Shown piece by piece: positions 41,782-53,400 of a DNA stretch of 64,000 nucleotides. The translations under genes and the position numbers were made by a program. This DNA is from Craspedostauros australis. Taxonomy: Eukaryota > Bacillariophyta > Bacillariophyceae > Mastogloiales > Achnanthaceae. Within the stretch, counting starts at the first letter, position 1; each line of letters starts with the position of its first letter. The notes beneath the pieces are model-generated. The model did not search any database. It had not been told where the DNA came from and saw only the letters and a list, made by a program, of their open reading frames with translations. The DNA lies in NCBI GenBank assembly GCA_026770025.1, contig JAMXDE010000003.1:1054001-1118000 (forward strand), in the 5' to 3' direction.

Positions 41782-42717
41782 TCAAAAGTATGGCCATTCG
41801 TCATCGTCGATTTCCTTTTGCGGCACCTGGCTCACGGCGTCGGCAAACGAAATGCCCAGCACCTCGTTCATCTTGCGCCCATCGGCAATGTACCGTTTGA
41901 TGTTGTCGGGATCCGCCGACCACCGCAGCGAATCGCGAGCGAACTGCGGCGCCGTGCGTTCGTACACCGACACGAAATGGGCGATGAACCGCACGTAGTA
42001 GTCGGCGAAGCTCGGCGACTGCTGCATGACGCCGCTCAAGCGCATGGCCCAGAAATGCAGGCGCATCCACACGCGGCATTCCTCCAACGTGAAGTGACGT
42101 CCCGCATCCTGCGGCGGGCGTTTGAGGGAGTGCCATGCCGCGACGTGGGCCGACGAACGATCGTGCACGACGACGGAGTACCCGCCGGCGACGGGATGCG
42201 CCGTCTTCGTATCGCGGTGGTAGCGGCGGTCGTCGTCCCAGACGGTGGATCCCGACAGCTTCTGGTGGATCCACTTGGCGAAGCGCTGGCCGTGGGGATC
42301 CTCGTGCGATCGGATGAAGAGATCCAGGGTGGCGTCCTGGAATGCCAGCTCGTAGAACTGGTTCGTCATGCGCGTCAGGTCCTGCAGCGAGACCTCCTTC
42401 TCGATGAGCTGCTTGGTGGCGGACGAGTGATTGTGCGTCCTGCCGCTGTCTCCCACCATGCGCAGCGGGATGTGGCGGAAGGGATGTTGCTTCGCGGCAG
42501 GGTGGTTGGCATCCGCATCGATGTTGTCGTGGGCGAATGGGCACCGCTTGATGCTGGACTTGCCGGCGATGTCATCATCGGACACCACCGTCATCGACTT
42601 TGCGTCCCTTTCGGCAGTCAGCGCCTCATGTTGCAAGTCTTCGTCCGAACGACGCAACGCTTCCTCTTCCTTGCGGACAGCGGCGGATGTGTTCGAAGTT
42701 GTGGATGTTGGTGCCAT
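41782..42717 (-). CDS. Globin-like (truncated-haemoglobin type) protein (311 aa)
   Basis: ATG 42717 (ACCATGG on its strand) is in good context. Residues 1-95 are polar, with CPFAHDN and HPFRHIP stretches. From ~105 the pattern resembles truncated globins: NQFYELAFQDATLDLFI, then GQRFAKWIHQKL, then FTLEECRVWMRLHFWAMRLSG, then FADYYVRFIAHFV. The His in RLHFWAM is a plausible proximal haem ligand by position. Family knowledge would suggest haem and gas binding, but this is motif reading only. The N-terminal extension makes it about twice the length of a simple truncated globin. No targeting signal is clear. A 343-codon antisense frame covers it but has no support. Confidence 0.6.
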   Translation of the reverse strand: MAPTSTTSNTSAAVRKEEEALRRSDEDLQHEALTAERDAKSMTVVSDDDIAGKSSIKRCPFAHDNIDADANHPAAKQHPFRHIPLRMVGDSGRTHNHSSATKQLIEKEVSLQDLTRMTNQFYELAFQDATLDLFIRSHEDPHGQRFAKWIHQKLSGSTVWDDDRRYHRDTKTAHPVAGGYSVVVHDRSSAHVAAWHSLKRPPQDAGRHFTLEECRVWMRLHFWAMRLSGVMQQSPSFADYYVRFIAHFVSVYERTAPQFARDSLRWSADPDNIKRYIADGRKMNEVLGISFADAVSQVPQKEIDDDEWPYF

Positions 42718-44759
42718 GGTTGATTAGTTGATTCGTTCGGTTTGCTCTTGTTGCTCTTGTTGATCGATGTTTGCTTTTGGGCTTCTCTGCTTTTTGTGAG
42801 CAATTCTGTTGTGTTTGTTCATCGTTTGTTTTCGCCCTTCAGGCCATTCCAGTTCTCGTCGGCGACTTTGGTCTTCCTGAGTTCTTCCAATCTGTTCGTT
42901 TTCATTCGGCGCAGAACCACGAACTTCTCCGACGTTTCGAAACACGTCGACGTGCATCAAACATCGCCGAACATTTCACTGCTTCTTCCGCTGTTTCTCC
43001 CTGCACTTCTCTTGGATCAACGCATCATCACAGCTCATTGGGGGCATCTCCATGTGTGGCATCATGACTAATATAGTATAGAATAGCAGCAGAGAAGTAC
43101 GCACCATGCCTTTGCTTCAATCTCGCACTTAGCCGATCTACTGCCATCCCAATCACAAGGAAGACTTTGGCTTCCACTGTGCCGCTTGAAGATGACCAGG
43201 TGACTTGATTGCAACACACACACAGCGACACATCTCCAAACGATCGAACTCTAATACCTTGCATGGATCCAACGCGCAAGTATCTCAATCAGAGTACGGC
43301 ATATAATAGTATACACCAACATATTGATGCTCTCGTATCCTTGCTGCCGAACGCTGATACAACAATAGAGCAACAGAGAAATGCTGTCATCACAGGATGC
43401 GCAAGCGCGCGGCTGGTCTCAACCGACAGTTGGATGCAGCACTCCAGTTCATGCCGTGATATGCCTCTTGCAGCGTGAACTCTAACTATGCTCGTGCGAG
43501 TGAATGCCTTCGGAGTAGATTTCTCAAGAAAGATAGACGGCGGTGGGTCGATCTACTCCAACAGAAACTCACCATTGATTTAATGCATGATATTAGAGAT
43601 ATTGCCGTAACTCTTTGCACGCGGCTCAAGGGCAGACTTCGATGCAACTCCATGGATCACGAATGAGTCTCGGAATAAAACAGCCTCCACACCAGAATTC
43701 CGCAGACGAGTTACGATTTGTCTGGGTTCGTAGGACCGTTTTGGTGGAGGCGCAAGAAACCTCATGACACAACGCGCCTTCACACTCATCGGTTTTTGTG
43801 ACTACTTCTTGGAGTAGCCCAAGGTTATTGCGTTCGTAGCCGTAATTTTACCTGCACATTGGACACAACACGCCATTAGCGGAAAGTCACAACGCGCGTT
43901 CATCCCGATTATGCCCAGCTCGCCACATGTTCTTTTGAGGTGAATGGAATTGTCGCTGGTGGCGATTGAGACGAAATGCGGCGGGGAAGGGTCATTGCGG
44001 TGACGATGTAAAAGTGCGCCCTCTCACAAAATCGCCCTCCAAGACCAAATTGCGACTCTACAGCCGCCTGAACATCTTGCGGGATGCGTCGGCCCGTATC
44101 CTTGGATGGGCGAAGAAGCCAGCCGTGCACAGCGAGGGGCAGGCCGAACGTGTTTTCGCCTTGTCGTTGTCGCTTGTTCCGGTCAACTTTCGCAGGTCCA
44201 CACTTGTTGTGGAGCCGAAAAGGCAACGACTTCGCCATTTGCGCTCCAGCGTGCAATCGTTCCTGCGGTACCGCCCCCTGGCGGATGAAGGATACAGCGG
44301 ATCACAAGGGACTTTCTCCAGAGGACGAGTTGATCGTACGACCTATTCTACTCGACTGCACGCATAGATCGTACTCATGATGCGGCAACTGAAAGCGGAT
44401 GGATCGAGAAGTTGCAACGACGACGTCCACAGAAAAACAAGGAGTAGTTGCCAGAACCCAAAATCGATGTTTTCGTCCAAGGCTGACAGATAGGTAGCTC
44501 CATCCAGTCGGAAGCACTTCCAAAACTGGTCAATATCACATGCCCTACCAGTACTCTACTGTTACATATCATGTCATCTCATCTCATCTCATTACCACTT
44601 TCGTCTCGACATCCCATAAAACTCGTGTTGCCAAATCACATTGCAACGCATCACATCCCATCCCATCACATCCCATCAAATCACAACGCACCAGACCACA
44701 TCGGCACACAATCCAAGCGCAGCACCAGAGACAACGTCAAGCCATTACTGAGTGGAACG
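42718..44759. other. Intergenic between globin-like gene and STAND copy 2
   Basis: Short frames only. CATCCCATCACAT-type repeats at about 44575-44695 lie just before STAND copy 2 and stay open in its frame from ATG 44571; they are treated here as leader sequence. Confidence 0.5.
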
Positions 44760-47700
44760 ATGTCACCCCAAAGCAACAGTCTTCATGATGCGGCCAATAA
44801 TGCCAACACCGCGCCATCCACGCCAAAAGCACAGCTGAAGCGGCAGTCTACGCAGGAAGATGTCAGCGTGATCGACGATGCTTCGTCTGCCATCACTCCA
44901 TTTGACCCACAGAACCCGCGTCAGCAGAATGACCAGGAATTACCCTTCGAGGCAGTCGGTCTCATCGGCAGGAGCAAGGAGATCCGCATACTGCGACACG
45001 CATTCAGCATCACCTGCCTGCAACGTGAAAGGCGACCCTCTGACAGCACCAACAAGACAAACAACAGGCCCCCTCGTCACAGCATCTCCGAGGAGCCAGC
45101 GAATGCGACAACAGACTCGTCAACAACTTCATCAGATGCCAACGATGAGATGGTGTTGCAAACAGTACGATCATCCAAGAGAACACTCGTCCTCATCTCT
45201 GGGCATTCGGGAAGTGGAAAGACAGCGCTTGCCATGCAAGTCAAAAAGTTCGCTGCATCACACAATGCCAACATTCTCAATGCCATTACTGCCGCCAACA
45301 CTGCCACCAGCAGCAGCAGCAGCAGCAATGTGCACCACCCCTTCCACGGCTTCTTCATATCTGGCAAGTGCGAGATCTCCAAGATGAATGCGGAGCAACC
45401 GTACGCTGGGATCAAATCTGCATTGATGGATCTATGCAACCAGATCCTCTGCTTGCCTCGCGACGAAGAAGACATCCACGCCAAAGTCATCATGTCGTCC
45501 ATGAGCATGGACGTCAAGGCCTTTTCCATGACATCAGAGAGCGAGCAGGCACGCAGCAACCTTTCTTCGCCCAGCCGCCCCGGCACTTCTTCAACACACT
45601 CTCCAGCAGCTGACCAACACGCACCATCCGCTCTCGATGATCCTCGACGGCTTTCCGCCCTCCGGAAGCTCTTGACCAAGGGCCTCACCAAGGGAGAGAT
45701 CAGGGTGCTGTCCGCTGTCATCCCAGATCTCCCTCAGGTCGTCTATGGCATTCAGCATGCACTCGTTCTCGGTACAGCCACAAGGGATGATGCCTCTGTC
45801 ACCAGCCTATCCACATGCACATCTGGCAGACACAGTCTAGCGAGACCGTGGAATGATCAAATCGGGTACCGTGCCCACGGTGATCGGCTCAAGTTCGCTC
45901 TGCGGAGGTTGATCCAGATCATCTGCAACTTCTGTCCCCTCATCTTCGTCATCGATGACATCCAATGGGCCGACAAGGCATCGCTGGACATCCTCCAAGC
46001 GTGGATGCTCGACACCAACAACTCGTCACTGATGGTCATCGGATGTTACCGATCCAATCTGCTGGAAGAGAATCGCATCCTCAAGACCACGTTGCTGGCA
46101 TTAGATGAATCCAAACGCGAGCGATCGCTCCGCATCATCAAGCTTCCCATCCAAGATCTGGAGCTGGATCACGTCAAGGAGCTGCTGTGCTGTCTCCTCA
46201 AACCCCAGGATGACATCCCATACAGCAACACTGCTGATCACAGCAACCGAGATGATGGAACGCACGATGAGCGCTATGAGGCCGTGACACACTTTGCAGA
46301 CATCGTGTACAACAAGACGGGCGGGAATCCCTTCTTCGTGCAACGATTCCTCCATTCGTTGGTCGACGACCGGCTGCTCCAGTACAATCCATCGATGCTT
46401 CTGCCCGAGCCGGCCACAACGACAGGGTCGACTCCGCCACCATCCCCCGTGCCAGCAACAACCGCAGCATCGACACCATCAACACCATCGACAGTATCAA
46501 CACTCACATGGGAATGGGTCTGGAATAATGATGAGATGGAGGCCAAGTCACCACTCACCAGCAACGTCATCGACCTCATGAAGAACAAACTGCATCAGGT
46601 GCAGGATGCCAGACAGATCTTGCCCATCGCGGCATGTCTGGGCGCATCCTTCTCCTACTCAACCATCTGTGTGGTGATGCGCGGCCTCTCCATCCACTCA
46701 GCCCATTCGGCTTTCGTCCGCAAGCTGTTCGGTATCAGTCGCTTCGTCTCCAACAGCGGGATCCGCAAGATGCTCCGCACCTGCGAACGCGAAGGCTTGC
46801 TGGAACGATCTGCCAGTGTCAAGGTCGCCGACGACTGCGCGATAGACATCGATGCAACCAACGCACCGAGTAAGGCGCAATCCAGCACAGGCTCGAAGAG
46901 AAAGACGAAAGTGAAAACGAAGACGAGACAGTCCACCATCTACAACTTCAGCCACGACAAGGTGCAGGAGGCAGCGCTGGACATGGTGGAGCAGGAGCAG
47001 CTCTCTGAGCTCAAGTATCGCGTGGGAGAGATCCTCCTCTTCGGTCTTTCCCAAGATGAGCTCGATGAACGTATCTTCATGGTCACCAATCTTGTCGACA
47101 CAAGGCCGGACCTGATCCCGGACACCAACAAGAGCGACCGCCGCAAGCGAGTGATGATGCTCAACTTCGACGCCGGCACCAAGGCCGTCGGTTGTTCCGC
47201 ATTTCGGTTGGCCCTCGGATACTTCCGTTGTGCTATCGACCTTCTTCCACCCAATCACTGGGACGTCCTTCAGGAGGAGACGTTACAAGTCTATTCTTCC
47301 GCAGCAGAGTGCGCATTCGTCACCGCCGACCTTGATCGGTCCCGCAGATACTGCAACATCATCGTCGAATCCAAGTGCGACATCTTGGAGAAGATCGATG
47401 CATACCATACATTGGCCGACATCGCGGTGACGGAGCACAAGAAGGACGGCAAGGAATCTGCCGCAATTCAACTTTGTGTGAGCGTTCTCGCAGAGCTGGG
47501 ATGTAAACTCCCCAAGCCAGGGATGAAGCGAACGTTCGCGACAGTCTCCGCGCTCCTCAAGGTGAAGCGCACCGCTCGTTCGTTGACATCGAAAACGATC
47601 GCGGAGCTTCCCATGAACGAAAGCGAGAGGGAAGAAGCGGTGATGAGGACGCTAGCGAAGCTCTCCAAGCTCTGCTACTTTATCGACCCCGACTTCATCC

Positions 47701-48812
47701 CCGTCCTCGTGTTCAAGTGCTTCCAACGAACATTCAAGTACGGCATGTCCGAGCATTCCCCGATCGCATTCCTCATGCTTGGCCTCATGGTTGGATCCGC
47801 CATGGGCGATGTCAAGGCACGTGAGAACCTCGGACGTGCGGCTCTCAACATGTTGGCCAGGCTGGGCCATCCCGTCACGGAACCTGAGATCGTGTTAAAC
47901 CTCCATACGCTGATTCAGCACTGGCGACAACCATGGGAAGAAATTAAGGAACCTTTAATGGAGACGTACCGCATGGGTATGGCCATGGGTGATTTGGAAT
48001 CAGCAGCCTGGAGCATCTCCCAGTACATCACATTGTCCTTTTACGACGGAACTCATTTGTCCCAAATCGATGCCGATTGCGCGACATACACCAAGGTGCT
48101 GCTGGATTTCAATCAAACCCAGCAGCATGACTTCATGGCGATCGGTTGGCAGAGGGTTTTGAATCTCCGTGGCGCATCCAAACACACCAGTCTCCTTATC
48201 GGCGATGGCTTCGACGAACGCAAAGACATGTACGATGACGGGACTGCTTTGTCCGAGATCTGCCGCGTCTCAGTCTGTTTGAACAAAATGGATCTCTGTT
48301 GCTTCTTTGGCGAATACGAGAAGGGCGCTCAAATCTCCGTCGACATCGTCGACTTGATGAGCAGGCTGACGATGGGTTCCGCCACCCTGGCCCCCCTCAA
48401 CTTCCGAGCTGCGTTGACCTGCTTTGCTGCATCACAACAAGGCGCCCCATCGAGCCGGAAATTTCGCAAGATGGCCCGACAGTGCACGAAGCAACTCAAG
48501 GTGTGGGATAAGCAGGGTCATCCCAACTGTCCCCACTACCTCACAATTCTAGATGCTGAAGAACAGTTCCTGCGCGGAAAGCACAGCAAAGCCATCAAGG
48601 CTTATACGCAGGCCATCCAAAGCACATCGCAGCGTGGGTATATCCATGATCAGGCACTGGCGAATGAGAGACTTGCAGATTGCTTGATGGGTCGCGGTCG
48701 CCGCGATGACGCAAAGTATCGGTACGGAGAGTCATCGAGGTTGTACAGGGAGTGGGGGGCCTTGAAGAAGGTGGAAGTGCTGAAGGCAAAGACGCAGGAC
48801 CTGTTTGGGTAA
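44760..48812 (+). CDS. STAND-class P-loop NTPase with TPR-like C-terminal region (copy 2)
   Basis: The protein has 1350 residues, one fewer than copy 1, and lies in the opposite orientation about 31 kb away. An upstream in-frame ATG (44571) would add 63 low-complexity residues not matched in copy 1, so 44760 is preferred. It has the same order: QLKRQSTQEDVSVIDD, GLIGRSKEI, Walker A GHSGSGKT, Walker B LIFVIDDIQWAD, GGNPFF, winged-helix-like part, TPR-like half, LKAKTQDLFG end. By eye the NTPase core is ~97-98% identical to copy 1 and the last 108 residues ~94%. The stretch from about residue 920 to 1240 falls far lower, to roughly 35-40% in its worst 65 residues. About 90 bp of 3' flank is shared with copy 1. 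Confidence 0.87.
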   Translation: MSPQSNSLHDAANNANTAPSTPKAQLKRQSTQEDVSVIDDASSAITPFDPQNPRQQNDQELPFEAVGLIGRSKEIRILRHAFSITCLQRERRPSDSTNKTNNRPPRHSISEEPANATTDSSTTSSDANDEMVLQTVRSSKRTLVLISGHSGSGKTALAMQVKKFAASHNANILNAITAANTATSSSSSSNVHHPFHGFFISGKCEISKMNAEQPYAGIKSALMDLCNQILCLPRDEEDIHAKVIMSSMSMDVKAFSMTSESEQARSNLSSPSRPGTSSTHSPAADQHAPSALDDPRRLSALRKLLTKGLTKGEIRVLSAVIPDLPQVVYGIQHALVLGTATRDDASVTSLSTCTSGRHSLARPWNDQIGYRAHGDRLKFALRRLIQIICNFCPLIFVIDDIQWADKASLDILQAWMLDTNNSSLMVIGCYRSNLLEENRILKTTLLALDESKRERSLRIIKLPIQDLELDHVKELLCCLLKPQDDIPYSNTADHSNRDDGTHDERYEAVTHFADIVYNKTGGNPFFVQRFLHSLVDDRLLQYNPSMLLPEPATTTGSTPPPSPVPATTAASTPSTPSTVSTLTWEWVWNNDEMEAKSPLTSNVIDLMKNKLHQVQDARQILPIAACLGASFSYSTICVVMRGLSIHSAHSAFVRKLFGISRFVSNSGIRKMLRTCEREGLLERSASVKVADDCAIDIDATNAPSKAQSSTGSKRKTKVKTKTRQSTIYNFSHDKVQEAALDMVEQEQLSELKYRVGEILLFGLSQDELDERIFMVTNLVDTRPDLIPDTNKSDRRKRVMMLNFDAGTKAVGCSAFRLALGYFRCAIDLLPPNHWDVLQEETLQVYSSAAECAFVTADLDRSRRYCNIIVESKCDILEKIDAYHTLADIAVTEHKKDGKESAAIQLCVSVLAELGCKLPKPGMKRTFATVSALLKVKRTARSLTSKTIAELPMNESEREEAVMRTLAKLSKLCYFIDPDFIPVLVFKCFQRTFKYGMSEHSPIAFLMLGLMVGSAMGDVKARENLGRAALNMLARLGHPVTEPEIVLNLHTLIQHWRQPWEEIKEPLMETYRMGMAMGDLESAAWSISQYITLSFYDGTHLSQIDADCATYTKVLLDFNQTQQHDFMAIGWQRVLNLRGASKHTSLLIGDGFDERKDMYDDGTALSEICRVSVCLNKMDLCCFFGEYEKGAQISVDIVDLMSRLTMGSATLAPLNFRAALTCFAASQQGAPSSRKFRKMARQCTKQLKVWDKQGHPNCPHYLTILDAEEQFLRGKHSKAIKAYTQAIQSTSQRGYIHDQALANERLADCLMGRGRRDDAKYRYGESSRLYREWGALKKVEVLKAKTQDLFG

Positions 48813-50461
48813 AGAGGGTGAGCAACGGGGAGAAGTGAAATAGAGTAGCCACAGATGCATAGTCGTACTATCTAGTACTGTATGATCTCAACCAACAATG
48901 GTAGATCGCTTCCAAATCGCCCGAGGTTGAATTCCGACGCAAATGATACTAAAAGCCTAGTCAAGTCCAGTCTAGTCATGTTGTGATAGCAACAGCGGAG
49001 CACTGGTGTCCCAACAATCCATCGAATCGTCGAAACGGATTGATCTGTTGATTGGTATGTGTCAATTTCTTCGCTACGCGCACCAGCACAGACAACTCAC
49101 TTTTTACTGGCGCCAACAAAGACGAGAGGAACACGAAACCAGCAACTTCAGCCAAATACATGATGAGAAACAGTACGAATGCAAGGGGCAGACATCTGCA
49201 CCCTTCTCGGTTTGCTTCATGCAAGGACATGCGTTTGGTACCATTCGTGAAGATATCGTCTATTACATGTTCCGCGTTGAGACTCCGGCAGAGGAACCTT
49301 GGGATGTATAGTACAGATGAATCTGAACCGCGTCAGTTCTCAGTCCTCCAACAGGTGTGCTCTTGATCCATGGCCTCTGGTGATGGATTGGCATACCATC
49401 CGACAAGGCACTCTGTTCTGATGTGTGGCGCAGTAGGAGGTCCACTTTCTTACCATGTGATCCATCAGCGCATCGATGGCAGGGCACCTTGATGTCTCGA
49501 ACCTTCCGATTGCAGAGAGCCAATATGCTGGAACCACGACTTCTGAGAACTGAAGCGTTTAGTTCCATGACACACCCCGTCGAGAACTGAAGGAAGAAGG
49601 TGGGCAAAATCGTGCCTTAGGCTGTAGACGAAGTAAAATGCAGACTGCAGAAGGTAGTACAGGTACCACTCATGCCGGCTAGCGAGACAGCTGTGTGCAG
49701 ATCGGAGTGGCATCATCATTTACAAAACGAAACGTCTGCTCCAAAGCCTGAACTGGACGCGATGCTGGGTTTCAGGCGCTGGGTCGAATGGAGAGAAGGT
49801 TGGTGCCAGAATTCTTGACTGGACAAGGCCCCTCAGCCCAACAGCTGCACCAATCGTAGCCTCACTCGTACGGACATTCGCTGTATTCTTCTCTGTGTGC
49901 CTCTGTTGCTACTTCTCAGAGCCTTCTGTGGTAGAGTTCCATGCGCGGTTACTGGACTACTGCTCATGTGTTATGTGCGAATACATGATCTTCCTGTTCT
50001 ACTGTCTTCAGTAGAGTAGTCTAATTCTGGATGACCGTCGTGTAGTTTGTCCTTCGACATGTCCGTATTCAAAATCTGCGGCAGAATAGGTATAACTTGT
50101 GTATTACAACAGTGTTGCGAAAACGCTGAGAAATGAGAGACATTCTTCAACTTGGATCAGTGGGATGCCTTCGCCACAATTTTATCAAATGCCATAGTTG
50201 CATTTAACCAGTCCATTCGAAAGACCTCAAGATGACCAATGCGTCTTTTTGACGAGTGTCGTTGGTCATCATTGGGACAGAATCCGCGAAGGTCTTCCAA
50301 CAAAAGTGATGCAGTCCAGACTTGTGACAGACTTCGTCGATGACTGTCCATCACATGCCTGCCACATGACAATCCAGCGCAATCCGTACGACTACTCTGC
50401 TGGTTGCTGAAGCCACGATCGTCGCTGCGACCTGATCACAACTGGAAAGCACCAAGGCATC
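48813..50461. other. Intergenic between STAND copies 2 and 3
   Basis: No intact gene. It contains the shared 3' flank of STAND copy 2 (to about 48880) and a probable decayed copia RNase H fragment on the minus strand (about 49300-49720). Confidence 0.5.
49300..49720 (-). pseudogene. Possible decayed copia RNase H fragment
   Basis: In two adjacent minus-strand frames the readings IDALMDHMVRK and VDLLLRHTSEQSALSDGM together resemble the end of a copia RNase H domain (HID..yH..R, then LRH....q.AD). They would need one frameshift near 49440. An upstream stretch, ILALCNRKVRDIKV, fits the part before it. The evidence is weak and by eye only. Confidence 0.35.
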
Positions 50462-53400
50462 ATGTCGACTCGCCGCTCCTCAAAGGACCTCCGTATCCCA
50501 CCAGTCAACCGTGGCCATCATGTTTCGCTGTCGCAAGGACATAGTGGGAGTGAGACGAACACAAATGCTGCCGCCGCTTCAGATGCTGCCACCAACACGG
50601 TGGAGGAAACAGCCAGCTCAACGCGTGGATCGAATGTCTACAACATCTACAGTATTGATGATGATGATGATGATGACCATGATGATGGTGACCATGATAC
50701 GCACAGCCACTCAGATCCGGATGATGAACACAACGACGTGGATCACGACGATAAGCCCGATGACACCGACGATAACCATGGTCACAGCACAAGCAGCGGA
50801 CGGTGGGATCGGCTACGGTTCGATCGCTTTGTTGGACGCGAAGACGAGCTGGAACGGCTGAACTCGATCTATGCATGCATATGCCGCAAATCATCCAAGA
50901 CATCAGCCGGCAGCAGTGACGACATCACAAGCGGCGCGAAAAAGGGCAACACGGAGGCGCAGGTTGTGCTCATCCATGGATACTCCGGGACAGGGAAGTC
51001 AGCGTTGGTGAATCGCTTCCTGGGGGGCTTGGGTGTCGAAACATCTCCTTTGGGCACTGTGCCACCAGCGTCAGATGGAAGCGATACCGTTGCACAAATG
51101 AAAGTCGACAAAAAGAAACGACAATCGGATATGCACCCATGCCACGTTGGCAAGGGAAAGTACGACCAGTTCAACAATGCGGGCAACCTGTCGGCCATCG
51201 TCGATGCTCTGTCTAGTTTCTTCGAGCATCTCGGGGAGACTGGCGAGGACGATGATGTTGCGGAGAGCAACCGCATTCGGGATACCATTCGAAACAAGAT
51301 GGACGATACCCAGTGTGACCGCATGTGCAAACTCATTCCTGGCCTCTCCAATATGTTCGGCAGCAACTACCAGAGCAACCTCCAGATCGCTGCAAGCGGA
51401 AACGGTGCGAGCGAAGAACAAGAATGGGCACAGCCGCATTCCAAGCCATTCCGGATGATGAACCGCAACAACCACAACGCCACCACGAAACCAATTGGTC
51501 ACACCACATCGTCAATCGAAGAGCAGTCAGTTGGCGCAAAATCGATGACGACAGTATCGCTCCTCGATGCGGACCAACGCGTAGGTGTGAGATCGAGAGA
51601 AAAGGAATGGCCTCAACTCGTACATGGTTTCAAGGTGATCCTCAAAGCCATCTGTACGAATGATCGCCCGCTCGTGCTCTATCTGGACGGTGAGTGAAAC
51701 CAACGGCAGCGCATAGTGTTGCAGACTCGGATACTTGCTTCCACCGCCCATACCTTTCGTTGCATGCGTGCACTACCACGCCATACCACACTGCACACTA
51801 TCATTTCACTGAACCATTTCACTGAACCACCCTTGTACCACGCCCCCAATCTTTGATTTTTCACATTCACACAACTGTATGCACATGGACAGATCTCCAA
51901 TGGGTCGATGGGCAATCGCTCAAGCTCATCACAGAGATTCTCCTCGATCCATCCATCCGCAACCTTCTCATGATTGGATCATATCGATCCAACGAGGTGC
52001 ACAACGACCCTCAACATCACCTCACCACCGCCGTCTCGCAATGGCAAACCAATGGAAAGACCGTCCATGACATCCCTCTCAACGATCTCACTGTCACTCA
52101 AACTGCGGAGCTTCTTGCATCGTCACTTCGGTTGGATACCATCACAACCGCACCTCTAGCGAAGCTGCTTCATGACAAAACGCAAGGCAACGTGCTCTAC
52201 ACCATTCAAGCGTTGGAGAGATTGCGCCGTCGCAAGGTTCTCACTTGCAGCATCCATACGATGCAGTGGGAATGGGATGAAAAGCGGGCAGCTGACGAAA
52301 TGGACCTATCGGCGAATGTGGTTGACCTGATCATATCGAAGCTGCATTCACTGTCAGAGGATATGCAAAAGTGCTTGCAGATGGCTTCGTTTCTACGATC
52401 GACGTTCCGTCAGTCTCTATTGGAGACGCTGGTGGATTGGGAGATGGAGGGGCGTCAGGTACATCAAGCAGCTGATGCTGGCACAAGGAATACCCTGGCA
52501 GTGGCGGAGATGAGTGTCGGTGAAGCATTGAGCATGGCAGTGAAAGAGGAGCTGCTAGAGAGAATCGAGGCGGACACAGATCGGACACAGCGCCTTGTCG
52601 ACTCGGGCGCGACATTCCGCTTCGCCCACGACCGAATTCAACAGGCAGCCTTCTCGTTGACCCCTCCAGGCGACGAGCTGGACCGAATGAAGTATCGGAT
52701 TGGCAAGCATCTCATGGAGATCGCATCTGATCCCATGCTGGGTGAAGACTGGATGTGGTTCATGGCTGCGGACCACCTCGAGAACGTGTCGTCGCTCACG
52801 GTCTCTGATCATATTATCCCAGCCATCGATCTCGTCAATCTCAACCTCAAGGCAGGACAGCTCGCGATTGGTGTCACTGCACTTGTTCCAGCAGTGAAGT
52901 ATCTGAACCGAGCCTTGACGAATCTTGAAATCAAGATTGCTGATCCATGGAAGACGCAGCACAATCTATGCAGGGATGTGTATCATAGCCTATCTAAGAC
53001 CGAGCTGACCCTCGGCAACTACGATAAGGGACTGATGCTGTGTCAGACCATCGTGACGAGATCGGATCAGGCCATGGAGGACAAGATCTTGATGAACTTG
53101 TCATTAGCCAAGGCATTGAATCGCTTGGAACGATTCAAATAGTCGTTGGATCTCCAGCTCCAATCACTCAAGTTGCTGGAGACGGTCCCTGTGAGGAATC
53201 ACTTATTCCTCGCTCTCAGGGATTTTCAGAAGATCAACGCCTACTTCTCCAAGCACACCGACGACGAGGTCATGAACCTCTCCGTCACGATGAACCCCAA
53301 GATGAAGCTGACAATGGAGATATTGGAGCATGCTGGTTTCTCTGCTCACTGCTCGAACCAGATTGGGACATTGATTTTCATTCTGTTCCGACAAGTTCGG

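Noticed and set aside
41692..42723. 343-codon plus-strand frame over the globin-like gene
   Set aside because: The opposite strand has the globin-like pattern and a good start; this frame is Arg/Val-rich shadow sequence with no motif.
43685..43755. Imperfect inverted repeat (GCCTCCACACCA / TTTTGGTGGAGGC)
   Set aside because: Arms are short and mismatched with a long loop; no flanking duplication or element end to support a transposon or RNA.
43909..44256. 115-codon minus-strand frame before STAND copy 2
   Set aside because: No motif and no supporting neighbour; other frames overlap it equally well.
44571..44759. N-terminal extension of STAND copy 2 from ATG 44571
   Set aside because: It translates low-complexity CATCCCATCACAT repeats, has no match in copy 1, and the ATG at 44760 gives matching protein lengths.
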